43,711 nucleotides of DNA from a virus. The stretch is taken from IMG/VR virus record IMGVR_UViG_3300020596_000335, positions 1 to 43,711 of that record, one strand, 5' to 3'. The notes beneath the pieces were generated by a model, which had not been told where the DNA came from, did no database searches, and saw nothing but the letters and a program-made list of their open reading frames with translations. This document shows positions 7,680 to 14,812 of the stretch, piece by piece; positions within the stretch are counted from its first letter, which is position 1, and the number at the start of each line of letters is the position of its first letter. Position numbers and translations under genes: made by a program.

Positions 7680-8057
7680 TTTAACTTTTTCATAGGTTAA
7701 TTCAAAAATTTCGTCTTTTATTGGATAAATCTCCCCCTTAACTCCTTGAATAATCCAATCTCCCCAAGAAACAAGATGTTGCCCTTCAAGCGTTCCAATT
7801 GAAAGTGTACCATCGCCTGTACCTTCTTCTGTTGGGTACAGAGAACCTTTCGCCTCTCTTTCTTCATTCCAAGCCTTATTCATCCATTCAGGCCAATCTT
7901 TATTATCAACACGAGTTTCTTTTTTCATTTGAAATGCCTCTATAACTACTGGTTTTTTTCTGTATTCAACACATCTATCAAAGTGATATTGAGTCATGAC
8001 GGCAAGCTCTGATTCAGTGAGTTGCTTGTCACAACCTTTGCATTTCATATCTGTCAT
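7677..8057 (-). CDS. Conserved phage protein with N-terminal Zn motif (126 aa)
   Basis: N-terminus has CKGCDKQL...HFDRC, a likely zinc site. The remainder (YRKKPVVIEAFQM ... SWGDWIIQGVKGEIYPIKDEIFELTYE) is the widespread phage family with a 'GDWIIKGVKGE' core, of unknown function. It follows the previous stop by two bases. Either Met1 or Met4 could be the start. Confidence 0.8.
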   Translation of the reverse strand: MTDMKCKGCDKQLTESELAVMTQYHFDRCVEYRKKPVVIEAFQMKKETRVDNKDWPEWMNKAWNEEREAKGSLYPTEEGTGDGTLSIGTLEGQHLVSWGDWIIQGVKGEIYPIKDEIFELTYEKVK

Positions 8058-8059
8058 AG

Positions 8060-8290
8060 TTAGTCCTTTTTGGCTAAAAAATCATTAAATATAATATCAG
8101 CAATATCATCTACTTTGTATGTTTTTTGATGCACCAGATCCTCTCCAATCCATTTAGCGACACAAATTGCATCAAGTTTATTATTGTCATACCAAAAATC
8201 AATTTTATAACCCATCTCATAAAGGTTTGTTCTTATTTCCTGGCTTGCTTTGTCTGTCATAGCTTGTTCTTCTTTAGTTAGTTTTTTCAT
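8060..8290 (-). CDS. Hypothetical protein (76 aa)
   Basis: Not recognised. Helical N-terminus (KEEQAMTDKASQEIRTNLYEM) and a small alpha/beta remainder with two Trp. A GGAGAA ribosome site lies some 12 nt upstream of the ATG. Part of the early operon next to the recombination genes. Confidence 0.68.
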   Translation of the reverse strand: MKKLTKEEQAMTDKASQEIRTNLYEMGYKIDFWYDNNKLDAICVAKWIGEDLVHQKTYKVDDIADIIFNDFLAKKD

Positions 8291-8296
8291 ATATGA

Positions 8297-8950
8297 TTAT
8301 TTCTCCAACCAACAAGTATTGCTACAATAGATGTTTCCCTTTGAGCTTTTGGAATTAGCAGCTCCGCACTTGCCACACTTCCCATAATCTACATAATACT
8401 TTTCATATAAGTTATTCTCGGTTAAATAGTTGTGCATTTCAGATGATAAAGTTTCAACCCAGCTAAGACTATCCTTTAAAACTTTATCTGTTAGCCAAAC
8501 AATAGACATATCGCTTTTTTTAGCGTGTTGGTCGTAGTGATAAATTTCCGCCTTATCCGCATAAAGCCCCGACATTGTTGCTAAAACCCCGTACACGCCA
8601 GCCTGCGGGCTTGAGGCATAGCTCTCGCTGCTTGTCTTGCCCGTCTTCCATTCGTAAATAATAGGCTTGTCGTAACAATCTATTACTCCTACTAAATCTA
8701 ACCAATCATGAATTTTTACTGTTTTTTTTATTTCCGGTGTAGGATTTATTAACTTAATACTTCCCAGCTCCGATGGTGTAGCTTTATTTTTGAGTATATA
8801 GTCCTTCCATTGATCGTGATACCTTTTGCCTTCTTCCATAGCCGGACTGGTAAAAGTTTCTAAATGAAAATACATCTTGATTGCTTTTTCCCAATCACCG
8901 GAAGCCCAAGTGCTTAAATTAGAATATGAAGCCCTAAATTTATTATTCAT
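8297..8950 (-). CDS. Cas4/RecB-like PD-(D/E)xK exonuclease
   Basis: 217 residues. The nuclease core is visible: H45, D91 (DLVGVIDCYD), E100-W-K102 (IIYEWKTGK) and QAGVYGVL (116-123), the RecB motif III Q-x3-Y. A C-terminal CGKCG...CSNTC cluster (C192, C195, C209, C213) could bind zinc or an iron-sulfur cluster, though Cas4 usually places cysteines on both sides of the core. With the Rad52-like protein two genes upstream it likely forms a phage recombination pair (exonuclease plus annealing protein). Overlaps the upstream gene by 8 bp. Confidence 0.85.
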   Translation of the reverse strand: MNNKFRASYSNLSTWASGDWEKAIKMYFHLETFTSPAMEEGKRYHDQWKDYILKNKATPSELGSIKLINPTPEIKKTVKIHDWLDLVGVIDCYDKPIIYEWKTGKTSSESYASSPQAGVYGVLATMSGLYADKAEIYHYDQHAKKSDMSIVWLTDKVLKDSLSWVETLSSEMHNYLTENNLYEKYYVDYGKCGKCGAANSKSSKGNIYCSNTCWLEK

Positions 8951-9365
8951 CTTTTTTACCTTTCAAAGAGAAAGTAATTGTTTTTGTTCTCTCTGCTTCA
9001 ATTATGCCTTGTGGCAATCCTTTGTTTTCTTCCGCGTATTTCTCGATCTCTTTGGCAACTGCGTTAAACTTAATACTTGTTTCGTATAGGTTCTTAGGCA
9101 ATTTATCAATCAGAGACTCATCAATTTTATATCTCGCCCCGAAAGCTCGATAGTATACTTTTACATTGCTGGCTTGAATACTGCTAAAATTTGGATCAAC
9201 CTTGAGTGCGGTTTCTTCTAGTTTCTTTTTGGCTGCGTTAATAGCATCTTCAACCTGTTGTCTTATATCTAGTAATTGCATCAATACTTCCTCGCCCTCC
9301 GGTGTTAAGAATATCTTGTCCGCGTCTACTACTAGCTTTGCTAATTTTTGTATATCTATATTCAT
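8943..9365 (-). CDS. Recombination-operon protein of unknown function (140 aa)
   Basis: Lies between the annealing protein and the exonuclease. N-terminal two-thirds is helical with coiled-coil character (LMQLLDIRQQVEDAINAAKKKLEE); the C-terminal part is mixed (KTITFSLKGKKDE). A strong GGGAGGTG ribosome site and an ATGA overlap with the upstream gene are present. Position suggests a recombination accessory factor, but no motif proves it. Confidence 0.7.
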   Translation of the reverse strand: MNIDIQKLAKLVVDADKIFLTPEGEEVLMQLLDIRQQVEDAINAAKKKLEETALKVDPNFSSIQASNVKVYYRAFGARYKIDESLIDKLPKNLYETSIKFNAVAKEIEKYAEENKGLPQGIIEAERTKTITFSLKGKKDE

Positions 9366-9979
9366 TTTAACACCTCCCTCATTCCTGCAATATCAATTTC
9401 ACTTATTATTTTTGGTTGTAATGCTGGAATATCTATTACGATAGGTCCTGCCTTGGCTTCTTTTGAAGTGCTTATTTTTTCAGGCGCCGGCAACTCGTTA
9501 AGCTCTTGGTACTTAATTTCCCTAAATTCGTTCTTCCCGTAAATGTCAGAAGCGATACCTAATTCCGAAGCACATTTTTTTAGAGCGTCTGTAGTTGCAG
9601 CTTTTAAGTCATTACCATAATCTACATATCCGGTTCCGTCTTTCTTCTTTTTCATATCTGCTCGACCAAATTGCTCTTTGACTATTACCGCACCGGACTT
9701 GGTTCGGACAGTTAATCTTCCGAGTACCCATATAAGATCACCCTCTGTGCCTTTTTCTTTTACTTCAAAATCCCAATTCCAAGCGAATACATAGTTAAGC
9801 ACTTTTTTAACATATACTCCGGTAACATAATCCCAAACTCCGCCACCTTTTGCAGGTCTTGTGTAGACGTGTTCCTTTGGTGTCGCTTGTAGCATATGAA
9901 TTAGTTGCTCAGTAAATAACACTGGTTTTGTTTTCTTACCTATCTTTTCGTAAATTGTTAATGGTATTGGTTGTTTCAT
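9362..9979 (-). CDS. Rad52-like single-strand annealing protein
   Basis: 205 residues. The diagnostic stretch NDLKAATTDALKKCASELGI (124-143) matches the conserved helix of the Rad52/22 family, preceded by the beta-sheet core (WNWDFEVKEKG, LIWVLGRLTVRTKSG). These proteins pair complementary single strands during phage recombination and replication. The tail after residue 160 is Pro/Ala-rich and ends in a hydrophobic peptide, as in SSAPs that bind partner proteins. Followed at ATGA overlap by its likely exonuclease partners. Confidence 0.88.
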   Translation of the reverse strand: MKQPIPLTIYEKIGKKTKPVLFTEQLIHMLQATPKEHVYTRPAKGGGVWDYVTGVYVKKVLNYVFAWNWDFEVKEKGTEGDLIWVLGRLTVRTKSGAVIVKEQFGRADMKKKKDGTGYVDYGNDLKAATTDALKKCASELGIASDIYGKNEFREIKYQELNELPAPEKISTSKEAKAGPIVIDIPALQPKIISEIDIAGMREVLK

Positions 9980-9980
9980 A

Positions 9981-10586
9981 TTAGTACCAATTTTTCAAAT
10001 CCCAGAATGCTTTTGCTTCAATTGGTGAGCCATAACGAATCGAGACATATTTAATTCCGCACTCCACTTGTTCTTTTAGGTCGGTTGTTTTCTTACAGTC
10101 ATAATTACCCCATGTTGCGTCTAGAAATTGGAAAATTCCGAATGCTGTAGATGTAGGATTTTGTGCAACCACTCGGAAGTTACTTTCTCGTCTTATCAGC
10201 TCCTCCAATGCCTCCCACTCTTTTACTCCCCACTTTTTAAGAGACTCTTGTTTTACATATTCTTTAACAGCAGCTGTATCAAACATGTCTACAGTTGCCG
10301 GATCTATTTCTAACTCCTCCACATATACTTTCTCTATAAAGCTCGCAGACCTGGTAGATACAGGAGATATAAGTTTTTCGGTTTTAACCGGTACAAACAT
10401 ATCTTGAGTTGTGATAACAATTGGGCTTTGTACTTGATAGTGAGTAAAAAATACTCCACCTAATGCGTAAGCAGCGCCTAGTGAAACCAGGTAAAAAATA
10501 GACTTCCATGTGCCGGATCTTAAAAAGCGTGCTTTTACCTCGTGCTGGTTGCTTCCAACTTTTTTAACGTTTTTTCTAAATATCAT
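9981..10586 (-). CDS. Membrane-anchored lytic transglycosylase
   Basis: 201 residues. One transmembrane helix (about 29-48), an extracytoplasmic linker, then a compact lysozyme-like domain (120-201): catalytic E134 in LEELIRRESNF, the NPTSTAFGIFQF motif (143-154) and a final SIRYGSPIEAKAFW helix, typical of SLT-type transglycosylases. It cleaves peptidoglycan. It lies in the early region far from the lysis cassette, so it may remodel the wall early or be a second lysin. A disulfide between C164 and C176 is possible. Confidence 0.85.
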   Translation of the reverse strand: MIFRKNVKKVGSNQHEVKARFLRSGTWKSIFYLVSLGAAYALGGVFFTHYQVQSPIVITTQDMFVPVKTEKLISPVSTRSASFIEKVYVEELEIDPATVDMFDTAAVKEYVKQESLKKWGVKEWEALEELIRRESNFRVVAQNPTSTAFGIFQFLDATWGNYDCKKTTDLKEQVECGIKYVSIRYGSPIEAKAFWDLKNWY

Positions 10587-10777
10587 AGGTATTTATAAAT
10601 AAAGTGATCGAGTATATCGTGGTCAGTCTCTATATTTTCAGTGATGGCATCTCTTATCTCATTGTTTAATTTGTGAGATATATTAAAATTTACCAGTCCT
10701 CCCAGCTTGTCTTGTGCTTTCCACAATGCCTTGCGTCTTTTTTGCTGTATTTTAAATATGGTAGTAAAGTGTGTCAT
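10583..10777 (-). CDS. Hypothetical basic protein (64 aa)
   Basis: Not recognised. Lys/Arg-rich N-terminus (KIQQKRRKALWKAQDKLGG) and an acidic helical C-terminus. ATGA overlaps join it to both neighbours. Confidence 0.62.
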   Translation of the reverse strand: MTHFTTIFKIQQKRRKALWKAQDKLGGLVNFNISHKLNNEIRDAITENIETDHDILDHFIYKYL

Positions 10778-10902
10778 GTTTTTAGTTTTGCAATAAGACT
10801 TTCAATTTTGAACCTTTCCTTGATAACGTAAATCTCCATTTTTAATAACACTTCTAGTTGGGACTCTAAGGAATATATTTTGTATGAGTTGTCTTTTTTC
10901 AT
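10774..10902 (-). CDS. Small helical protein (42 aa)
   Basis: A short frame in an unbroken ATGA-coupled chain: its ATG overlaps the TGA of the HTH gene, and its TGA overlaps the ATG of the 64-residue gene. It is a single amphipathic helix (IYSLESQLEVLLKMEIYVIKE), probably a coiled coil. Called because coupling at both ends is unlikely by chance. Confidence 0.55.
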   Translation of the reverse strand: MKKDNSYKIYSLESQLEVLLKMEIYVIKERFKIESLIAKLKT

Positions 10903-11033
10903 GCTTTTATAATTCTATAAATTTGTGGAATTGATAAATGAAAAACTAATGCTATCTCTTCTATCGATCTCTCCTTGCAAAGTTTCCTGATCTCCTTGTT
11001 TCTTTTTTGTTTTTCTAATTGCTTCCTTGTCAT
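10899..11033 (-). CDS. Minimal HTH protein (44 aa)
   Basis: Basic N-terminus (MTRKQLEKQKRNKEIRKLCK) then a helix-turn-helix (RSIEEIALVFHLSIPQIYRII), like the N-terminal part of resolvase/sigma-like HTH domains. First gene behind its own promoter, whose spacer holds two direct ATGATAAA copies that could be an operator. Likely an early regulator, possibly autoregulatory. Confidence 0.62.
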   Translation of the reverse strand: MTRKQLEKQKRNKEIRKLCKERSIEEIALVFHLSIPQIYRIIKA

Positions 11034-11045
11034 ATCTATATCACA

Positions 11046-11074
11046 ACTTTATCATACTTTTATCATTCTGTCAA
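11046..11074 (-). promoter_or_regulatory. Early promoter with direct repeats
   Basis: TTGACA (11074-11069), 17-bp spacer, TAAAGT (11051-11046). The spacer carries a repeated ATGATAAA-AGT unit, a candidate operator. The ATG of the HTH gene is 12 nt beyond the -10 box. Confidence 0.6.
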
Positions 11075-11083
11075 GTACCAAAA

Positions 11084-11257
11084 TCATATCAACTTTTCAG
11101 CGTTTCTTTCAACCTCTTTATTCAATAACTTCCTCTTGCGGTCATTTAAAAGACTGCCTCCCACCGACAACCAAGCCTTCATTGCGTGGCTTGCCACTCT
11201 ATACTCCTCTCGCATACGGGCTAACTTCTCTTCAATATGTATTAACTCATTGTTCAT
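11084..11257 (-). CDS. Hypothetical coiled-coil protein (57 aa)
   Basis: I choose the ATG at 11257 (MNNELIHIEEKL) with GAGGAG upstream rather than the longer frame. It is almost entirely helical, with heptad-like charge (LARMREEYRVASHAMKAW) and a Lys/Arg-rich C-terminus. Not recognised. Confidence 0.6.
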   Translation of the reverse strand: MNNELIHIEEKLARMREEYRVASHAMKAWLSVGGSLLNDRKRKLLNKEVERNAEKLI

Positions 11258-11367
11258 GCTAGTTTTCACTCCTCTTTTATGCCTATACAATAGGCCAAAG
11301 TCCTTGTGTTGCTAATGTGGCACTAATTTACCACGACTGCTACCTGCTATTAAATAAACTAACCAAT

Positions 11368-11724
11368 TCATATTTTCTTTGAAAACTTTATATTTAACTT
11401 CTTCCTCATTTCGTCAATTAACTTTTGAGTTCTGATTTTTTCTTCAGGTGTTGGTTCTTTATATGCTGGTTCTTCCAATTGTTTTGGTTGATATTCAGGC
11501 TTTAACTTTCGAGATTTCCTAAAAGAAGAAACAAAAAATGAGGTATTGAGTGCTCCCCAGTCGAATGAAATTGTTCCTTTGATACCATGTAAAAGAGCAT
11601 TATTGAATACAAAATATTCCATCTCGTTCATAATATACGGTTCTTTTTGGTTAGACATAAAGACCTCCCAAACTTCGTTATATTTTCCTACTGAGTCCTC
11701 TTGCGTCAATTGCTGGTCTGACAT
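11368..11724 (-). CDS. Hypothetical protein (118 aa)
   Basis: Overlaps the 3' end of the replication gene by 47 bp and starts behind AAGGAA. An alpha/beta N-terminal part (MEYFVFNNALLHGIKG) is followed by a proline/lysine-rich linker and a basic helix (RTQKLIDEMRKKLNIKF). Its place beside the initiator suggests a replication accessory role (for example a loader), but no ATPase motif is present. Confidence 0.65.
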   Translation of the reverse strand: MSDQQLTQEDSVGKYNEVWEVFMSNQKEPYIMNEMEYFVFNNALLHGIKGTISFDWGALNTSFFVSSFRKSRKLKPEYQPKQLEEPAYKEPTPEEKIRTQKLIDEMRKKLNIKFSKKI

Positions 11725-12607
11725 TTCCTTGCATCCTCCCTTCTATCGTTTTTTCCATTGCAATAATAACCCAGTTGCGAAGTGCTGACTTATAATTCTT
11801 GTAACGCTTTCCTTTGGCTTCAGCCCAGTTAGTCATCTTTTCTTTTTGGATTAAAACAAAAGCTGGTGTACAGTGATATTTCTCGGCTATCTCCTCAATA
11901 TCTGACTGAGTTATTTCTTCTAATGAATAAAGTCTTTCTTTTTTTATTAAGTTTTTTCCTTTATCTTTAAATATATCCTTATCTATATCCTTATCTATAT
12001 CCTTATAGCGTATCATTTTGATACTATCCTGAGTATCATTTTGATACTCACCTAGTATCGTTTTGATACTAGTAGTCTCATTTTGAGACTGTTCTTTTTT
12101 AATCAATACTGTGGTGTACCAATTTGAGGTTTTACTATTACGTAGTAATATGTCTTTTGTAGTATTGTTTTTATTGTCTTTTGTAATATGTCTTTTGTGT
12201 GTTGTGGTTTCACTACTAGTTTGAATGTTTTTCACTACTAGTTGCGGTAGTGGTTTCACTACTAGGAAGTTCGGTGTTTCACTACTAGTAGGCTTTTCAC
12301 TACTAGTCCAAGTAGAATAGTCCTTATTGAAGCCATAAGTGTTTATATATAGTATCTTTTTCACTACTAGTATGTTTTTCACTACTAGTTTGTGCAATGA
12401 TTCTACTACTGCGGGTCTTGAAAGGTTTGTTTCTTTTTGAAATTGAGTAAGGGAAATTGCATCTTCTTTTTTATTGAAGCCATAGGTTTTTCTAATAACT
12501 ACCCATAACAACTGCCACTCATTGCCGGATAGGTGGTATTTGGTAAAACTATCTACCACTTCATTGGCTAATTTCAAAAATCCATCTTCTAATTGTGGGT
12601 TAGGCAT
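11678..12607 (-). CDS. Phage replication initiator, lambda-O-like, with origin repeats inside
   Basis: 309 residues from the ATG at 12607 (MPNPQLEDGF), which has a perfect AGGAGA ribosome site; the longer frame to 12700 overlaps the upstream gene. Residues 4-75 match the N-terminal winged-helix domain of phage O proteins (GNEWQLLWVVIRKTYGFNKK, LTQFQKETNLSRPAVV). The middle is low-complexity and repeats LVVKN and TSSE, because the same DNA iteron is read in two frames; KDIDKDIDKDIF reflects a 12-bp tandem repeat. The C-terminal part (ITQSDIEEIAEKYHCTPAFV and ALRNWVIIAME) resembles initiator ends that contact helicase. As in lambda, the origin probably lies within the gene. Confidence 0.85.
   Translation of the reverse strand: MPNPQLEDGFLKLANEVVDSFTKYHLSGNEWQLLWVVIRKTYGFNKKEDAISLTQFQKETNLSRPAVVESLHKLVVKNILVVKKILYINTYGFNKDYSTWTSSEKPTSSETPNFLVVKPLPQLVVKNIQTSSETTTHKRHITKDNKNNTTKDILLRNSKTSNWYTTVLIKKEQSQNETTSIKTILGEYQNDTQDSIKMIRYKDIDKDIDKDIFKDKGKNLIKKERLYSLEEITQSDIEEIAEKYHCTPAFVLIQKEKMTNWAEAKGKRYKNYKSALRNWVIIAMEKTIEGRMQGNVRPAIDARGLSRKI
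11972..12007. repeat. AT-rich 12-bp tandem repeat (candidate unwinding element)
   Basis: Three tandem copies of TATATCCTTATC (last copy ends in A). It is the most AT-rich part of the initiator gene, next to both repeat arrays, where a DNA-unwinding element would be expected. Confidence 0.7.
12010..12088. repeat. Array of four palindromes in the initiator gene
   Basis: GTATCATTTTGATAC at 12010-12024 and 12033-12047, GTATCGTTTTGATAC at 12055-12069 and GTCTCATTTTGAGAC at 12074-12088. Each is an inverted repeat with a TTT/TTTT centre, spaced 23, 22 and 19 bp apart, i.e. about two helical turns. Likely protein-binding sites of the origin. Confidence 0.8.
12208..12389. repeat. Origin iterons: seven copies of TTTCACTACTAG
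   Basis: CACTACTAG cores start at 12211, 12233, 12257, 12280, 12298, 12362 and 12380, all in the same orientation, most preceded by TTT and followed by T; a degenerate copy lies near 12403. They fall in different reading phases of the gene, so selection is on the DNA. Same-orientation iterons within an O-like gene are the hallmark of a lambda-type origin. Confidence 0.88.
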
Positions 12608-12788
12608 TTTTTGTCTCCTCTTGAGAAATAACAATAAATCCAGTACCTTTACAGCCATGACATATCTTCGCGCCATACATAAGGGTTCCAAATCCACCAC
12701 AAACAGGACATTTAAAAGGTATTTTTTTAACCTCTATTTTTGTATCATTTACTTTTGGTTCCTCTTTTGGCTTCATATCACCAGTCAA
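12600..12788 (-). CDS. Small zinc-ribbon protein (DnaJ-like CxxCxGxG)
   Basis: Up to 62 residues from a TTG at 12788; an ATG at 12776 (MKPKEEPKV) is an alternative. It has a single zinc site FKCPVCGGFGTLMYGAKICH followed by GCKGTGF, the CxxCxG repeat seen in DnaJ and in small phage proteins. First gene of the replication operon, overlapping the initiator by 8 bp. Confidence 0.72.
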   Translation of the reverse strand: MTGDMKPKEEPKVNDTKIEVKKIPFKCPVCGGFGTLMYGAKICHGCKGTGFIVISQEETKNA

Positions 12789-12823
12789 TCAATCATTCGT
12801 CAGAATACTCTAAACGTAATTAA

Positions 12824-12852
12824 ATTCTACACCAGTTTTCCTCTGTTGTCAA
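12824..12852 (-). promoter_or_regulatory. Early (replication) promoter
   Basis: TTGACA (12852-12847), 17-bp spacer, TAGAAT (12829-12824). It drives the zinc-ribbon and initiator genes. A second TATTCT box (12808-12803) lies downstream with a poor -35. Confidence 0.68.
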
Positions 12853-12897
12853 AGGCTTATCTAAAACCCCAAAATGATTTCTGCCAAAGAATATGAA

Positions 12898-12915
12898 ACG
12901 CCAGAATTATGGCGT
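12898..12915 (-). terminator. Hairpin ending the lysis operon
   Basis: ACGCCA/TGGCGT six-bp stem with a six-base loop, directly behind the last lysis-operon gene and followed by a broken T-rich run (TTCATATTCTTT). Probable rho-independent terminator; the T run is imperfect. Confidence 0.55.
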
Positions 12916-12924
12916 GAGGCAGTT

Positions 12925-13140
12925 TTACGCCATGTGTTCCGCTAGCTTCGCCCTGACATCAGCCAATAATTTCTCTTCCCTCGCTTTTTGATAGTCTATT
13001 GGTTCAGCGAACATATCTTCCACGTATGCCCCTGTGTCCGCCAAATAACGCTGAAACTCTAATTTTGACCGATCAAGTTCTTTGGGTTTTTCGACAAACA
13101 TTTGTAACGAAGTATCGTATCTCCCTATTTCTTTAGACAT
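12925..13140 (-). CDS. Hypothetical helical protein (71 aa)
   Basis: Last gene of the lysis operon, with a strong GGAGGTGAAGG ribosome site that overlaps the end of the previous gene. Acidic and helical (ELDRSKLEFQRYLADTG, KAREEKLLADVRAKLAEHM). No family recognised. Confidence 0.68.
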   Translation of the reverse strand: MSKEIGRYDTSLQMFVEKPKELDRSKLEFQRYLADTGAYVEDMFAEPIDYQKAREEKLLADVRAKLAEHMA

Positions 13141-13337
13141 TATCCTTCACCTCCCATACTTCCTATGCAATACCGTTGCATCCTTGTTAATGATTCCCGC
13201 GTTGCGTCTGGTAATCCTTCCCTTTGTAGAACCTTGTCTATCAGAAAGTACAATCGTACACCTTCGGGTACTACCATGACCTCATCACTTCTGATGCCCA
13301 AAATATCCCCCATAGGTTTTGGTTGGTTTTCTCTCAC
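13140..13337 (-). CDS. Hypothetical protein (65 aa)
   Basis: Starts at a GTG that overlaps the TGA of the holin-like gene (GTGA). Contains a small alpha/beta unit (RSDEVMVVPEGVRLYFLIDKVLQREG). Not recognised; position suggests a lysis or post-lysis accessory role. Confidence 0.65.
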   Translation of the reverse strand: MRENQPKPMGDILGIRSDEVMVVPEGVRLYFLIDKVLQREGLPDATRESLTRMQRYCIGSMGGEG

Positions 13338-13570
13338 GCGACAAGCTTTCTCAAAATGTCTGTTAGTCTATTCGCAACATAAAGAGTAATAGCACCGATC
13401 GTAAACGACGAAGGTACTAAGTCCTTTAAGGAGAACTCGCGGTTTGGTACTTGAAGTGCTCCTGTTACTTGGGCCAAATAAATAAGTCCAAGCGGGGCTA
13501 AGAAAATAAGCCCAGTTCTAAGAACTGCTTTATAATCCTGTTTGTTTAAAGTCATTAATTTGCTTTGCAT
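13334..13570 (-). CDS. Holin-like membrane protein
   Basis: 78 residues, strong GAGGAGGTGAG ribosome site. Two hydrophobic segments (about 19-38, TGLIFLAPLGLIYLAQVTGA; and 57-70, IGAITLYVANRL) with a basic N-terminus and basic C-terminus (DILRKLVA). Size, topology and place right after the endopeptidase gene fit a class II holin, though no holin motif is decisive. Confidence 0.68.
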   Translation of the reverse strand: MQSKLMTLNKQDYKAVLRTGLIFLAPLGLIYLAQVTGALQVPNREFSLKDLVPSSFTIGAITLYVANRLTDILRKLVA

Positions 13571-13598
13571 AAACTCACCTCCTCAAAATATTGAAACG

Positions 13599-14543
13599 TC
13601 ACCTGAACCAGTACAATAATTTTTCTAAAAGTCCTTGTGCTTTCTTTGGCACTCGTTTGTAAAACGCCATCTCTTCGAGTAATTTAATTTGTCTCTTGTG
13701 TTCTTTTACTGCAACCTCATCAAGTTTTGAAAGCTCCGTTGTTTTCTTCAAAACACACTCATAGATATCTCCCAAAGAAACACTTTCCGTAGCGCATCCT
13801 AGTGCATCACGGGCTACGCTATAGAACAAACTCTTCATCTCCGCATGCTCTTTTTCTAAGGCAACATATTTTGCATGAGAGTCCAAATCTTCCACCGTGT
13901 CCTGCGCCATCGCTTCAAGTAAAGACTTATTTCTATTTTTCTCTGTTGTAAGTGCGCTATTAAGTTCATTAATTTCTGTTTGTTTAACAAGTAATTCACC
14001 GTCCTTTCCTTTGATGATTTCGTCTTTTTGTTTGTTTGATTCCTCATTGTCCTTGAGTAACTTCTTAATCCGTTCAAACTCTTTAGGGTCAATAGAGGTA
14101 TCCTCATTGAGGAATGTTTCGGGGTCTATGCCGCCAAAGAATCCGTTATTTCTGTTTAATCGTAATCCTTGTTCATCAACGGCAAAGAGGTTTAAGTGAA
14201 CATGTGCGCCTTGAGTGTTTCCTGTCGCTCCCATTTTCCCTATCGAATCACCCTTTTTTACTTCCTGTCCGAGGGCAACAGAGTTGTTTTCCAAATGACA
14301 ATATTGTGTAGCTTTCTTTATCCCTTTGTGCCAAAGAGTGACGTTGATACCGTATGCTCCAGAGCTACGGTTATCTTCATCTTTAACAGTTACTCCGTCT
14401 TCTAAGGCAAGAACAGTCCAGTCAGAACCAGTGGGGATAATATCGACCCCCTCATGGCCTTTTAGTCCGAATTGACCGTAATACTCAGGCCGAAGGCCAA
14501 AGCCTTGTGTTATTCTATGCGCTGATTTAAATAACTTTCTCAT
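13599..14543 (-). CDS. M23 peptidase (LytM-type) endolysin
   Basis: 314 residues. N-terminal zinc peptidase: ITQGFGLRPEYYG, H30-x3-D34 (GHEGVD), H83 and H114-V-H116 (GAHVHLNL), the full LytM zinc-ligand and catalytic set. It cuts peptide cross-links of peptidoglycan. Residues about 150-290 are a long charged coiled coil (ERIKKLLKDNEESNKQKDE) and the end is basic/aromatic (LLEKLLYWFR). No signal peptide is visible, so export would rely on the holin or membrane partner genes next to it. Ribosome site GAGGAGATAGA overlaps the previous stop. Confidence 0.9.
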   Translation of the reverse strand: MRKLFKSAHRITQGFGLRPEYYGQFGLKGHEGVDIIPTGSDWTVLALEDGVTVKDEDNRSSGAYGINVTLWHKGIKKATQYCHLENNSVALGQEVKKGDSIGKMGATGNTQGAHVHLNLFAVDEQGLRLNRNNGFFGGIDPETFLNEDTSIDPKEFERIKKLLKDNEESNKQKDEIIKGKDGELLVKQTEINELNSALTTEKNRNKSLLEAMAQDTVEDLDSHAKYVALEKEHAEMKSLFYSVARDALGCATESVSLGDIYECVLKKTTELSKLDEVAVKEHKRQIKLLEEMAFYKRVPKKAQGLLEKLLYWFR

Positions 14544-14544
14544 T

Positions 14545-14775
14545 CTATCTCCTCACCAAAATATCCACCACAATTCCTGCGACTGAAATAAAAAAAGCCA
14601 CGAATACTGCGATAATTGAAGCCTTAGCTTCGATATTTGAAACTGACTTTTCTACAACAATAAATCTCTTGTCGTATCTTTCCGCTATATTATCAATCTG
14701 GTCTTCAATTCTTTGAAAACCTAGAAAGACCTCGCGGATCGTAGCCGAACTACCATTATTATTCTTATTTGACAT
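14545..14775 (-). CDS. XhlA/hemolysin-like membrane protein (recoded copy)
   Basis: 76 residues: a polar N-terminus, a coiled-coil region (RIEDQIDNIAERYDKRFIVV, SVSNIEAKA) and a C-terminal transmembrane helix (IIAVFVAFFISVAGIVVDIL) with Arg-Arg end, the layout of XhlA-family lysis proteins. It starts behind GAAGGAGGGAATT. Its first residues (MSNKNNNGSSATIREV) resemble a relic start at 15217 (MTKNENNATIRES), which suggests that the gene's 5' end was duplicated when the neighbouring endonuclease gene arrived. Confidence 0.72.
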   Translation of the reverse strand: MSNKNNNGSSATIREVFLGFQRIEDQIDNIAERYDKRFIVVEKSVSNIEAKASIIAVFVAFFISVAGIVVDILVRR

Positions 14776-14797
14776 AATTCCCTCCTTCTGTTATACT
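14769..14797 (+). promoter_or_regulatory. Promoter for plus-strand endonuclease gene
   Basis: TTGACA (14769-14774), 17-bp spacer, TATACT (14792-14797). The -35 box overlaps the start codon of the XhlA-like gene on the other strand. Confidence 0.65.
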
Positions 14798-14812
14798 CGT
14801 ATTGTTGCTGTT

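Noticed and set aside
12208-12389. CRISPR array in the 12.2-12.4 kb repeats
   Set aside because: The repeat is only about 12 bp and the intervals are irregular, inside an initiator gene; these are iterons.
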